From Hysterangium stoloniferum (taxonomy: Eukaryota; Basidiomycota; Agaricomycetes; Hysterangiales; Hysterangiaceae), in NCBI GenBank assembly GCA_015178975.1, contig WHVD01000027.1, positions 124,001-188,000 on the forward strand: a DNA stretch of 64,000 nucleotides. The letters are read 5' to 3'. The notes below the pieces were generated by a model. That model had not been told where the DNA came from. It saw only the letters and a program-made list of their open reading frames with translations, and did no database searches. The position numbers and the translations under genes were made by a program. Below are positions 43,931-56,663 of this stretch, in pieces. The number at the start of each line of letters is the position of its first letter. Within the stretch, counting starts at the first letter, position 1.

Positions 43931-44284
43931 TCTATGTATGTTCCGTGGCTGTCCATATACACACTTATGAAAGGATGTATGTCGTGTTGTCGTTGAAATC
44001 GATTTCAGATAGGATCCACAAACTTATTTCGACAAGTGAATATGATGGATATATCTGATAAACAAGTGAAGAGCATTAATGATGACGGTTGACAGCACGA
44101 AAATATTGTATGCGACTTTCGGGGTAACTTTCTGCGTTCAATGTATCAGTATCAGGCGGGACCAACGAGGGAGGAACGCATTAAGATGTTAATCATTGAT
44201 TAAATAAGCAAAATTCCAAAAGATGCAAGCTTCAGACCCAGTAGTAACGTGGCTGTTATTGAATGATATTTGACTTAAGAGGAT
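43931..44284. other. Convergent intergenic region SSF1 / CYC3
   Basis: About 350 bp between two converging genes, expected to hold both 3' ends. No gene seen. Confidence 0.4.
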
Positions 44285-45037
44285 CTAGGATGTAGAGCCT
44301 GGAGGTCGGCCTTTTGAGTCAAGTGATGTTGCACTGTTGCTAAATAGCTTGTTTGACCACTGCTCCCAGAACCGATCTATGCGCATCTTGATTCCCTCCC
44401 AGCTGTCCAACGCGGGTCTGGCGTCAATGTAGAAAGACGGATTGTGCGGCGCAGAGGGATCCGGCCGTCCAGTGTAGAAGTCAATAACATAGCGCATGCG
44501 CATGCCACATCGGTCGATAATCCAGTCATGTCTGTCAAACGGAGCTGTGTATCTGTTGAAACGCCTAAGGTTCTTGTCGGTGGGGCCACAGCACACTTAC
44601 CCAAACAAGACCTTGACCCATGCCTTGGGACTCCTATTCCCAGGTTTTCCTCTGAAACTGACCAGCTTAATCCCCCCACATCCATCGCCGCCTCTTCCAG
44701 CCTCCCAAGACCTCACTGCCGCCCATGCACGCTCATTAACAGCATTATGTATCGGCACAATGACTTTCATGTCGGAAGCGTGTGGATTATGCTGCTTTCG
44801 TGCCATCGCAGCAAAAAATTGCGCTTCTGATGGATAAACCCAATTTTCGTTAGAGTTGCGGGGAATGGAAGATGTTTCACGAGAGGTGGGGAGCGATCCT
44901 AGAGCGTCAGTGGGAGTCGAGCTGGATATCGAGGAGGAGGAACATTCTGAAGGCGGGGGTTTACTAGCGGTGGTGTTGGACCATCCCGAGGACGACGAGT
45001 GATCTACTGGGCATTTTTCAGCTGGAGATTCGCCCAT
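44285..45037 (-). CDS. CYC3: Holocytochrome c synthase (cytochrome c heme lyase)
   Basis: Two exons on the minus strand. It starts MGESPAEKCPVDHSS; the KCPVDH Cys-Pro heme-binding motif near the N-terminus is typical of the family. The catalytic domain includes NWVYPSEAQFFAAMARKQ, VPIHNAVNERAW, and GKPGNRSPKAWVKVLFG. A 46-nt intron (GTAAGTGTG...CCTTAG) joins to RFNRYTAPFDRHDWIIDRCG, MRYVIDFYTG and FYIDARPALDSWEG. The conserved HDW His, which contacts heme, is present. The enzyme attaches heme through thioethers to the CXXCH motif of cytochrome c in the mitochondrial intermembrane space. About 235 residues fits the family. It begins only 165 bp from the stop of the next minus-strand gene. Confidence 0.92.
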
Positions 45038-45202
45038 GACTGCAAAGTGTAAAAGACGCCGTGGGAATATTTTACTTTCTATATTTGCACCACCTTACAA
45101 TTAATAAATAACACTGCAAAATATTCCTTTTCAAAATAATCGTGCATATAAGACAAAGCCTTGGAACTGAATTAAAGTCCTAGAAATTTCCTGCGGGATA
45201 TC

Positions 45203-47079
45203 TTAAACCACTGTCTCACTCGTCACCACTCGTCGACTCCATCGTTCATGTTCCTCTAACGGGGGATCTAAGGGAAAACATAGTATCTGGTATCGATCCT
45301 TTTTCCTGAACGTAGCCAGACATCAAGACATGTAAATAATCAATTACGAGATGACTGACTCACGCTAATTTAGTCTGGCTTACTCTGAAGGCATTTAGAG
45401 TCTTCATGGGATCCAATCCGTCCAAAGAAACTTTTTTATCCCCAGTATCTTTGGCATCTTCGTTCCCCTCACCATCATCTATGTCAATGATGTCGTTGTC
45501 GTTCTTTTCTGACGATAATCCTTGCAGATTACTTCTAACACGTTTCTTCATCCTATCTCCATCGCCTGGACTAGTATTCCAAAAGAGGCGCTCTTGTGCA
45601 TTATCTTCCTTATTCATATGCAAATTGTCAGATATAACAGAAGAATCATCGCCTCGCTTATTAGGTGAGCTTGATGAATGCATTGCCAGTGCTATTTGTC
45701 GAAGCTGTTTGCTTGGCCGGCTTTCAAAATAACGACTCCCTCGTCATCTCAGTGAAGACAATATACTAATATCACTCACTGGGATGGATCAAAGATAAGT
45801 AAATTCGGTTCTCCCTTTTTGTTTATTTCGTAGCCTACAACCGTTCGCGAGTGCCCGGCATGCTGAAAATGCGCAATTAGTGCGCCTTGATTTTATCACT
45901 CGAAAAAAGGAGCACACCTGAAGAATTAGAGGCATCTTCTCAGTGAGGATTATAGGACTTGCGCCTTTGAGGGCGCTGAAGGCATCCGCTGCCCATTTAC
46001 TAGTCTTTGGAGTGGAAAAGTAATTTACCACCCATTCTACTACCGCCGCAGGTCCTACACCACCATTCATTCCCTCTATTTATACACTTTTATTTGGCAG
46101 CTCACCTCTCTCTGATCCAGGGAAATCTATTAATTGCGCTCTACGTTCAGGTTAGGAAGTATAAATGTGTCTAGATCAGCAGCTTACGGGATCCCTCGCC
46201 ATGTAAAAGCAGCATAAAGTTCTGTCAGTGTAGTTCAGCCACGGTGTATGCCAATTATGAGGAGGGACTAACCGCCAGTGCCAATCCACCTCCTACTTTT
46301 GACAATTTTATGTTTCAGCTGTTCTGCGCCTTCTCTGTCGAAGCCTTGATATTTATGTATGAGTCACTCATAAATAAGAAGCATAAGATCCTATATACCA
46401 TCCGCCCAAGCGCCTTCAATCCAGTGCTGCAAATTGCGCACTCCTGGTGGTCGAACTTCATCATCCAGAAGGGGAAAGTACATCGGCTGGAATTGTTGAT
46501 TCATAAGTGCTGTGCAGGCCATGAGAAAATTTCGATATCTATCGTTTCGTAGGGTGATTGTTAACCAGCTTGTATTTACTGTGCGAGTGAATTAGTTACC
46601 CGCAGCCCCATCCAGCGTCCCATAGTTCAGTCGCAACATGTGTAATACCATCGTGGCATAGCACTGCGCGAGTAGTGAGCCCTTTCGCATGTGTCTTGAT
46701 GAGAACGCATTTCAGAACGGATATGAGACCTTATTGAATGTCAAGGTTGAACAAGAAGCGTTCAGCTGATCAAGAGGCTACCAGGGGTAAAATTCTTAGG
46801 AGGCGGAGATGTCATCGCAGGAAACCAGAATATGTTTTCTTTATCACTAGATGTCCTCTTTTCCGTCGAGGACATTAGCCGGTTCTCTGATGTTGAACTA
46901 CTAGTAAGATCTAGCACAGCGAGTCAGATCATAAGCCGTTCTAGTAATTACAACGCACCAGCTCTATCCTGCTCATCCAAATGTACATTGTAATGGGAGT
47001 TACGCTCGTCGGGGGACAGATCGGTCATTGGTTCCATACAAAATTGGCACTTGAACGTTTCTCTACTGGGTGGTCTCAT
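45203..47079 (-). CDS. ZUFSP/ZUP1-like C78 peptidase with N-terminal zinc finger
   Basis: Minus strand. Exon 1 (47079-46959) begins MRPPSRETFKCQFC and holds a Cys/His finger (CQFC...HYNVH) of the UBZ-like type. Exon 2 (46910-46782) ends FWFPAMTSPPPKNFTPG; exon 3 (46729-46600) holds LISVLKCVLIKTHAKGLTTR and LWDAGWGCG; exon 4 starts YRNFLMACTALM at 46538. The WGCGYRNF motif carries the catalytic Cys. Later parts read GAWADG, AFTWRGIPC, NGGVGPAAVVEWVVNYF, HAGHSRTVVGYE (catalytic His) and LIFDPS (catalytic Asp). A long acidic Ser-rich insert follows and the last exon ends RYQILCFPLDPPLEE...TVV with TAA at 45203-45205. Members cut K63-linked ubiquitin chains or UFM1; ubiquitin-chain cleavage in genome stability is the likelier role. 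All three catalytic residues are seen. Confidence 0.8.
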
Positions 47080-47628
47080 CAGCGATCGTAACAATTTTCA
47101 AGACACTTTTAATACATATCTTACTTTTCATAAAGGAATTGGATATCATCATCCGCGAAGTTTGTAGCGCCAGGCATAAAGATAGTTTATGAGCAAGAAA
47201 ATTGTAATGTTCAATGCTACGACGCCACAGTACTGCCACCGTCCACACTAGACTAGTAGTAGTAATTTTGTCTCACGCGTCACACCTTATAAGAAAAAAG
47301 GTAAGGCCGAATATTTATAATGAATGACTACAAAATATCAGGGGCACTACATGCAAAAAAGGAGCTAACCCAGCGGAGTAAAATGATCAATACAAAGAGA
47401 CTATGTAGAAGCGCCGGCACATCCACTGCGCATTATAGGCTACAGGTAGTTTTAAAATGGGACGAAGCAGAGCTTAGTAGGTAGTAGGGCTGCATGTGGA
47501 GAGAGAGAGAGAGAGAGAAAGGAATGGACGGTTTTGGAGACACGACGAGAAATATGAAGGACAGAACGAGTTGAGTATAGCTATAGAAATATAGAAGCGT
47601 GGATATGATTATCTATTATGGAAAGATA
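47080..47628. other. Intergenic region with a GA microsatellite
   Basis: Lies between the C78 protease start and the PKA stop codon. It includes a (GA)10 run near 47498-47518. No gene seen. Confidence 0.5.
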
Positions 47629-49118
47629 TTAGAAGTCGCGGAATAGATGATATGACGGGTTTTCTTCGGTGGGGGATGAGTCGACCGAGAGGGAGCCTTG
47701 GACGAGGCCGGGTATATCTCGGGCAGGCGGGAGGGGAAGGTCAGAGAAATGGCGCGTGTCATCAGATGCAGACACATGGGGGATAATAGGGGCCTGTGGA
47801 ATAAAAATCAACGTCTTAAACTATGCTGAAGGGCACACTTAAAATGACGTACGCGAATTTCCCGTCTTTCAAGCGCCTCCCAATCAACGCCTCGGAACCA
47901 CGGATGATTCAATACATCCTCTGGACCGCCTATAAGATTACCGAGTCGTTTGCTACGATCAGGATGAAGGAATGCCCGGACTATTTCACGGGACAGAGGG
48001 TCCATATCACCAGGCCAACGAATCCTTCCGCGAAGGATCTTTTCATAGATTCCATACGCATGGTCGTCAAAGAATGGCGGGTACCCGACAAGCATTTCAT
48101 AACACAAAATACCACATGCCCACCAATCCGCGGCTTTACCGTGACCGTCTGCTTGGATGATCTCAGGAGCAAGATATTCTGGTGTGCCACAGAGGGTCCA
48201 AGTACGGTCATCAACTCTCTTTGCAAAACCAAAGTCAGTAAGACGAAGATAACCGCGGGAGTCAAGAAGAAGATTTTCGGGTTTGAGATCGCGATAGATA
48301 ATATTGTAAGAGTGAAGGAATTTGAGAGCAAGAATGATAGTGGCCAAATAGAAGCGGGTAACATCTGGAGTGAATCTCCCCGCGCGGCGAAGATGTGTGA
48401 ACAATTCGCCACCAGGGACGTAAGATAGCAGCATATATATGTTCAAGTTGTCCTGGAAAGTGGCATAAAGGTCAACGATGAAAGGATGCCGCACACGCGA
48501 GAGAATGTATCGCTCTGAATTGACATGTTCAACCTGACGCAGACGAACGACTTCTGATTTACGAAGGACTTTCATGGCGAAGAACTTGATGGGATTGAGG
48601 GGAGATGTTGAATTGCGGGACTTGACAAGTAAGACGCGACCAAATGTGCCTGTACCTATAACGCCAGTGTGAATCGTGGCAGCATGTTCGGTATGAGAGC
48701 AATATAACAAACCCAATGTCTCCACGACGTCAAAATCTGTCAATCTAACACCGCTTGGGGACACCAACTGATTGGGCTCCTCCTCAAGTGACCTCTGCGG
48801 TGCTTCATGCTCCTTGGTAACCTTGATCGGTTCCTCACCTACTAACACAGCAGTTTGGCCTGTTTGGTCAGTATTTTGACCTCTATCTATCTGAAGCTCC
48901 TGCAATCGTAATATCTGATCCAATGATTCTTGTTGAGCAGGGGATGTTGGCTCGCTGAGCGAGGATGTGATAGGAGTATTGACTGGTGTTGGCTGTTGCT
49001 CTTTAGGAATGGGCGATGTCGGGGGAGTCATAGGAGCATCGACCAGCATTGGCACGCTTTCTCTTCGAGGCGTTGGGTAGAAAGTCTGGTCGATTTGATT
49101 GATAGTAAGTTGCTCCAT
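47629..49118 (-). CDS. cAMP-dependent protein kinase catalytic subunit
   Basis: Minus strand, start at MEQLTINQIDQTFYP (49118); an in-frame ATG at 49322 is less likely because its extension is hydrophobic and unlike the family. A Pro/Thr-rich N-terminal part precedes the kinase domain: GTGTFGRVLLV (glycine loop), FAMKVL (Lys), HVNSERYIL, IYRDLKPENLLLD (catalytic loop), LTDFGFAKRV (DFG), TWTLCGTPEYLAPE (activation loop Thr and PKA-type GTPEYLAPE), and ADWWACGILCYEM. The AGC tail ends SYHLFRDF, close to the PKA hydrophobic FxxF end. A 57-nt intron (48656-48712, GTTTGT...GTTATAG) lies in the glycine loop and is open and in frame; another separates the last exon. The enzyme phosphorylates nutrient and morphogenesis targets after release from its cAMP-bound regulatory subunit. 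Confidence 0.9.
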
Positions 49119-49630
49119 GGGAAAGAACGAGACAATAGTTGGAAAGCTGTAAAGAAACAAAGTTGGCAAGAGACCGCCTGCAGTACGGCCACGACGGTGA
49201 GGTGCACTGGAGGCCAGGTGGAAAGGGAGAAATACAAAAAAACGGAATCGATTCCGCAAAAATACGATAGCTAAGCGACTCCCAATTGAGTTCGCATGGG
49301 ACCTCGTGGCAACCACAGCCAATTAAGTAATCTATTGGAAAGAAGTCCTTGTTATGATTATCCCTGTGCTTCTAACCTGGGACCCCAGGGGTCTAATTTA
49401 GACATAATTTCATGTATCCAAAAAAAAGGATCGCCAGAATATTCATTAGTTGTACGTTAGAAAGTTACAATCTATTTAATCAGTGCCAATGCCATGCAGT
49501 GAGATGAGATGATGCAGTGTGTAGTGGAAGTCAAAATGGGGAACAAAGTGACAGATGTCTGATACAGCCGAGTCATAGCGCAACACAGATTCGAAAATAG
49601 CTTACGGGCATCAACCATTCTTGGTACTCA
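49119..49630. other. Intergenic region upstream of PKA gene
   Basis: About 510 bp between PKA start and formin stop, both minus strand. No element recognised. Confidence 0.4.
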
Positions 49631-52600
49631 TCACCGGCTAGGTCGATCCTCCTGTTCTTCCGAAAAATCGATCGTCGTTGATGGTGTTGGCGAGAACGGC
49701 CCGAGAGACCCCTCATCGCCTTCAGCAATCTCCAGTATCTGGTCACCATCTATCGAAGTCACAGAAGCTGACTGCCGCCGTATTCGAGGCCTTCGCTTAT
49801 GAATTGGACCCAACGTCGGTGAGAGAGGCGCCTTGGCATCGAATCCGTCAGATTTCAGTCGTGCAAGCATGTCTTTGGCAATATCTGCTGCATCTCCTTC
49901 CCCGCTCATGGGTAGAAGTAGAGGTCCAGGTGTTCGAGGCGGCGCAGCCGGTCGTTGTCGTCTCGTCCGGCGACCCGCAACTGTATCACCGCTCCTGAGC
50001 TTATCCAAGAGATTGTCCAGAACAGACGTGTCGGCGCTTTCTGCATTAGACGAGTCGGCCGCAGCCTCCTTCAACCGGTTGGCTCTGAAAGCTTCTTGGT
50101 CTTGTCGCCGTTTCTCTTGAGCGGCTCGTTCTTCTGCGTAGGTTTGATTTTCAGTCTTGCATTTCTGTAGACGTGAATATATACGTCAATTATCGAATCC
50201 GACCAAAATTAAACAGAGCGCCATACCCGATACGATATTACGAATGTTTTAAAGATACCATAGAACTCGGATGATGTCATATTCTTGTCGTCCTCGCCGT
50301 AGTATTTCACGACTTCTGTAAAGGTCGTATCCGCCAAATTCACTTCGTCAACGAGATCGTCAATGCGATCAGTTGCTTCGCCAACGAACCGCCACATTTT
50401 CTTGGCATAACGATCGTCAGGTGAAAGTGCTTCTACATCTGAGAAGTGCTCCGACAGCTCTTGGCGAATGTTCTTCATGCCCTCTCGAAGCTCTGAGAGC
50501 TCCTTCCGTATATCTTGCAAGTTTACTATGACAGAATTTCATTAAACCACTTCTGGTCATTAATGGATCGCACAATCAACGTACCTCGATATGCTTCTGA
50601 CGGCTTCGCTAGTTCATCCAAAAAGGTCTCCATCTCTGGGAAATGCTTGAACACCGTCCTTTCCAAGAAATGAAGTAGTGTTGTATTGTTCACCGATTTG
50701 GTATCAACCAACTTGGCACAAGTCAATCATCAGTCATCATAGGTAGAACCAAAGTGACAAAAATTACCTTGTTGATACTGCTAACACGGAAACCGAAAGC
50801 ACCACCTTTGACTCCAGTGCTATTCATGTAGTTACCGATGAGGAGTATAAGCTAAATACATAAGCACTTAGTATCCTATGTGTTCTAGGGCAAATCGACC
50901 GCCTCAAAAAGGTATACTCACGTTGAGCAACTCTTTGAATTTAGCGGCATTCTGTAAAGCTTGACCGGCTTCAGAAAGTTTTTTAGCCCCCTAACAGAAT
51001 ATCAGCATCTGAATATTAATATCCATGTCGACCAATTCACTCACATCATCCAGCATTTCTATCGCTTCATCGAATGCTTGGCGATACAACATACCATCCA
51101 GTCGAGGACCAAGCCGATCAATCTTAATCAACTGTACCATTAACCGATCAGAGGGATGTAGTTGTCCCAACTCTTCTGCATCGGCGTTTCGGTAAACATT
51201 CAGTTTTCCAACCTGTTCGGGTGACGGTAGTACTGATTTCATGCCAGTCAAGAACACCTGTGTGCACAAGTCGGTATCGCATTGAAGCAGTTTGCGAGCT
51301 ATATTCTCCGGCGAAAGATTTTTGACTCGCTGAACAATGATTTCTGAGGAAACAGATACTTTAAAGCAGTGCAGGACAATAGGAAATAATTTTCTTACCA
51401 ACTCTTTTCTTGGTCTGAGGATCTAAAACACTTTTCAATTCTGCTTGTTTCTGTTTGGCTGTAGAACGATAAGCTGTGGTTCTGGCGACAAGGCGAGAAC
51501 ATACCCATTAAGTTAATAACAAGTTGCTTCGCCTTGAAGTCTTCTTCCATTTCTTGCCATACCCCATCTATTTGTAATTTTTTGACCCACTGCTTTTCTT
51601 GCTCAGCCGAATCACCATTCCAAAGCGTCTTCCCGACTTGCTGTTGAGGGAGTTTGTCCCATTGCAGCTGCTTCATCCTAGTCGTGGGCATGATGGGCAT
51701 GTCTTTGCGGCTCAAAAGCAAGTGACTCAGCGAAGCACCAATAGCAGGACTTTGGCGTGAGCTTGCAGGAGATATTTCGGGTGTATTGTAGCCACTACGG
51801 CTCATCGGAGGTGGCGGTGGGGGAGGAATCGGGGAGAGCGCTGAAGAGGGCGTGGATGGGATCGGAGAAATATAGCCTATTGGTGGTGGCGGCGGTGGCG
51901 GCGGGGGTGGAGGTGGCATCAAGACTACATCAGGAACTCCTGAGGCTGAGAAGGGAGGGGGCGGCGGCGGCGGCGGAGGAGGGGGGGAGGGGAGGGAGGA
52001 GGGGGTCCGCTAGGTGTAGCCGAATCCAGCGGTCGTAAGCTGTCATCTAGCGATTTCAGATTTCCTTTGCCCATAGATGCGATCTTCCTCGCCAATATCT
52101 CCGCCATTGGGCCTTGGTTTGAACTTATGGATGTCATCGCAGTTTCTTCGGTGGCGGTCGTGAAGCCACTTTCTCGTGATTGACCAAATTCACTCTCAGT
52201 GTCTTCTGCACTATTGTCAATAGGTGTAGTGCGGCTGATTTTACGCTTCATCTCATCAAGATATGTCATCGCCGGACGACCACTCTGAGTCGCAGTAGCA
52301 CCACCTTGTCGCTGCTGCTTCGGGACGCCAAAGCCACCTTCGGGAGGACGCTAACATGTATGTGAATTTCTACTGTTTGTCTAAGAACCTTAACATCAAC
52401 TCACTAGAAGTTCAGTCGAGTCATCTGCATTCTCGACATCTCGGTTTTCATCTTCACCATCTACACGCACGGACGGCTGCTGGGTTTTTAGACGACCCTT
52501 TCGGCTTACTGTGGATGGACGGGTCTCAGTCTCCTCATCTGTATGTACTGCATCCTCGGCTTCATCATCAGTCTCCCCGTCATTACCGGGAGGCGGAAGA

Positions 52601-55177
52601 GCACCAGTAATCCCTTTCTTTTGCTTCTTCCTGTGAGTTCCTTCCAAAATACCGATCGTTTTTTGCCTTTCCATCTGCTTGGAAAGTGTCATAACCAAAT
52701 CACTTCTTGCCATGCCACCCGACGTCTCCACATTAACACCCAGATTGTCAAAGCCGTTCGCATCACGAAGCATTCGGAAGAGCTCCGTAATCTGAACCTC
52801 CAGCTGTTGAACCTGTTCCGCATAACCCCGCTTCTGCTCGTTGATCTGGCCCTTTAGACTTTCGGTTGTTTGTCTAGAAACACGAAGCTTTTCTTCCAGA
52901 GCCTTAACACGAGCCTGCAATTCTCCTACTAAACCATCGGCGCTCTGAGCAAGCCGGGTGCGCATATCATCTCTCTCCAAGTCCACCTCTACCAGCCGAG
53001 CTCTGAGGACTTTAACCTCGTCCTCAACTTCTCGAGTTCGGTCTTGGTCGCCCATTTGTGCAACTAATCGTGCAACAGATACACCTGTAAGACTGGACAG
53101 CCCGCCAGCGAAATTTGGATTGCGGTCCAAAACGATGGAAGATATGAGCGAGTCAATAAGTTGATAATATCGTGCTTGTTCATCATCCTCACAGCGGATG
53201 AGCAACAGATGTCGCATAGCCGATAAAAAGTAATCATGAGCCTTAGTACCTGCAACTTTCTTCTCGATAGCTTGATATACTTCCTCGGGATCGCGCACAT
53301 TTTTCAAGACTTCCTGATCGTACATTTCGACTAATCGTTGATTGTCCTCAGCAGCCATTTGCTCCCAGTTCTTTAGCTGTCGATTGATCGGTGTTGAATC
53401 GAACTCTGCAAACTTGTCGAATATGCTTCGAATGCCAGCGGCCTCCATTTGCGCGCGATAATGGGTACGCATGTCGAAGTCATCACATTCGTTAACAAGT
53501 CCCACGATCAAGATGGCATTGCTGAGCTAGGTTCAATGTGAGTGTTGACATAACCATAATAGAATAAGCACCACGCACCGCATAATCATTCAGAGACGTA
53601 TCAATAGAACCTGCTTTCCTAACCTCCTCGCTCGCACCCACAAGACTTCCCATTTTCCCTCGGCCCCCAAGGTCGCCTCCAGACCCTTAAACCAGTAGTC
53701 ATAAGTACCAACTTCACCATTGGCATGGCTCAAAGCCTCTAAACCGTTAATAACATCACTAATCCGTGCACCTTCGTTATAGTAACAAATAAAGACAAGA
53801 ATTTCCGCAAGGAGTTTACGTGTCTGCAGGTTTGGCGAATTTAAAGAACACGTCATGTTAGTGATCGTTTGTGGTTGTGTTAGGGCATCGTTGGCACCAG
53901 CAGCGCTGTTAAAAATATTCTTGATACAACGGACAATCTCCAGTTCTAATAGGATATCACTCTCCTTTCTGTATAAAGATATTAGGGAAACTGCGGTTAA
54001 ACAAAATTGCTAACAGGACTTACCTGGCGTTTCCTTTGCGATTTATCGTGCTCAGGGCCTGAGCGAGAACAGACACACCCTGTAGACTAATAAACTGCCT
54101 GACCCACCTGAAAAAAAAAGTTTGAGTCAAATCCATGGAAGCTAAAGCAAGAACGTACGCAATGGGCAATGTTCGTAATGAAACAGCTAAGCTCTGCACA
54201 TGTTTCGGAGTAATCGACATGTCCATAAATTTCTTTAAATACCACTCCGGGGTATCCTTGGTGAATACCTGAGCTACAGGTTGGCCAGTAGCTGTTTGGC
54301 GGCGTATATCGTTCTGTTTTTTTCGTTCTTCTCTAAAACGAGCCTGCTCATCTTGGTGAACTATTTGCCATTTCTGGTCAATGGTAATGTTGGATGAATC
54401 GTTAATCCCGAGTCGTTTCCTAACGCGCTCGAACAAAGTCTCAATTTCCTCGTCGTTCTCGGGGCGTGGAAAATGGAAGTCATCAATAGAAGAATGACGA
54501 TGATGTAGGTGAATGTGTGGCAAATGTGACAAAACGGATTCGGACGTATGGCTAGATTCAATGGAGGGAGCGTATTTCGAATTTCGATTTGAGTCACTAC
54601 GAGTAGTTGTGACAGAACCGGGACGAAAAGTCGGATTGGCAGCAGCAAAGGTAGGATAGCGACTTCCGGGCGAAGTAGGTCCCATGGGATATTGGCCAAA
54701 GTCGGATACAGGGGGAGGACTCCGTGGTACTGGAGGGTATGATGATGACGAAGCTGTAGATTCGCTAGTCTGCCTGCGAGATGAGGTGGTGGTATAGGCG
54801 GGAGTAGAATTAAGAGTGAGCGAAGAGTCCGTGGTCGACATGGGGAGTGAACTGGTCGATGGGGAATAAAACTGGTTTGAAGGAGCTTGTCTTTGGCCTG
54901 GGCCATCCTGACCATAGTTATTCTCTCGCTCCGCTCGTCGCTTGAGCATTGCATGCACATTAAATTCCATCCCACTTGAAGTCAAAGTAGGGTTGGTAAT
55001 AGGCGCAGATATAACTGGACCAGCAGAGCCTCTCAAAGCTTGGGAGACAGTTCCTACAGAAATTGGCGAGCGGGCGGGTGTAGTTCTATCATATGGTACG
55101 GAGCGTTCGTCAAGATCCTGAGCACTAACGGACGATTGTCGAGGCCTGCTCTTTTTTCGTCCAAATATGCTCTCCAT
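49631..55177 (-). CDS. Diaphanous-type formin (BNI1/SepA-like)
   Basis: Minus strand from MESIFGRKKSRPRQSS. The first 250 residues are Ser/Pro/Thr-rich. GBD/FH3: HFPRPENDEEIETLFERVRK, NITIDQKWQIVHQDEQARF, TPEWYLKKFMDMSITPKHV, RQFISLQGVSVLAQAL, LLAEILVFICYYNEG and LSNAILIVGLVNECDDFDM. A long coiled coil follows (near 52.8-53.0 kb), then FH1 with Pro runs (near 51.8-52.0 kb), and FH2 from PTTRMKQLQWDKLP onward. The C-terminus (49631-50074) is Ser-rich with a basic RRTRRQRP stretch. Formins nucleate and elongate actin cables under Rho GTPase control; FH1 feeds profilin-actin. Two one-base frame breaks sit in homopolymers (51981-51987 and 53664-53668), probably sequence errors (see findings). About 1,600-1,700 residues, normal for fungi. 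Confidence 0.85.
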
Positions 55178-56663
55178 ACTGCGTTAATAATGCTCCAATG
55201 CCCCAGGTGGGGATCTAGAAGTAGCAGGTGTCAGCAAATGGTTTAACGAGTAAATCCTGTATTAGTAAGCAGGAGAGATTGACACATGTAACATCCGTGA
55301 CACTTCTGACATGTGACCAATTGGAAAACTCTCTAGCTTTCAGTTATCAACGCCACTATTAGTGCTTCCTGCCGAGAAAGTTTCGTATAATTTTGAACCT
55401 CATCTGTGCTCCGTTGTCTTCCTTGTACTTGCGTCGATTGGAGATATTATTATAATATAATATCCCAGTGTTGAGTGATTGATTATCAGACTATGCTTTT
55501 TCCGCTGCTATTAATGGTATCACTTTCTGTCAAACATTTATAAAAGGCTATACCTCGTTCATCGATACCAAGCAGTCGACTTTTTCCGTATTGACCCATC
55601 TATGTCTTAGCATTTATAAACATGTCGACAAGGTCCAGGCGTCCTATTTCATGTGCGGATAGTAGGAGTATGCTATGCATTTTCTATGTTTTATAATTTC
55701 CGTTTTGCCTGCATATTTTTAAGCTTTTCCGTGTACATAGTCGAGCCCAATTTTACATTTCGTCTCACTTTGGCATAATCGCAGGTGCCAAAAGCACACA
55801 TATTCTAGGATTTCTTAGGCATCAAAGGACTATGTTGCTGATACATTAGCGTTATGCAGAAAACTTGAATTTCTTATCAGTACGGGAAAATATTTCCCGA
55901 GAAATGTCACACGGTAGAAAGTGGGGTCTTTGATGGAAAAGCCGACAGTTCGGAGATCAGCCTCTTTCCCTCCGTGGATCTCACTCTATCAAATTAAAGA
56001 TACATACATTTATTCTGTGCAGTGATTATGGCAGGTCAAACTAGATAGAACACACAATCAATATGTTGTAGTAAGGGGCTATCGCATGCTCACGATCACA
56101 AGAGCAACAAAGACCGTTACAATTTTTCGATTTCAAGGAGTGCAACGGTGAGGAGCGTTCAAAACAATGGCACGAACACTGTGGTTGTACTCTGTCATGG
56201 ATGAAGTTGGTTTACCTGTGACCGCAATCAGCCTTTGCTATGGAATGGCAATTCAGGCGCAGTATCTCCGATAAAGAACATGAAAAGCAATGCACGAGTA
56301 AAACATATCGACATATAACATCATTACACGCAAACGAACCAGCATGGGGATATCGATACAATGTCTTACCCCTCTTCGTCTATGTGAATCCGAGGAGAAC
56401 GCTTAGCCAGGAGGAGTGTTGAATTTAGGCTTACGCGTCGCTCACTTGGAGCCGAGCGGTTGCTATATAAGGTAGTCGACCATAGTAGAAACATGTCAGG
56501 AACCGGAAAACCCGCCGGCCTCCGGGCCCCCGGACCCCATCCTACATGCTCCCGACCCTCTATATTGTATAGTAACAACTGGAGTTCCCACGGGAGCCCG
56601 CATGTCAACTTGTTTATGCCTGACTCTCTGTACGCACCCCACCTGTCTGCACCTAACCCTCTG
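55178..56663. other. Right edge of the gene-rich core, no gene seen
   Basis: About 1.5 kb upstream of the formin gene. The first part should hold its promoter. From about 56490 on, degenerate GGACTCC/CCGGACT-type spacer repeats begin that recur at 57300-57600 and 62350-62630. Confidence 0.4.

Noticed and set aside
43513-43962. Ser-rich minus-strand ORF opposite the SSF1 acidic tail.
   Set aside because: Shadow of GAN/GAY codon-rich sequence.
47823-48428. 201-codon plus-strand ORF opposite the PKA kinase domain.
   Set aside because: Antisense shadow of a highly conserved kinase exon.
49119-49322. Upstream extension of the PKA frame starting MAVVATRSHAN.
   Set aside because: Hydrophobic and Arg-rich sequence unlike PKA N-termini; the ATG at 49118 gives the family-like start.
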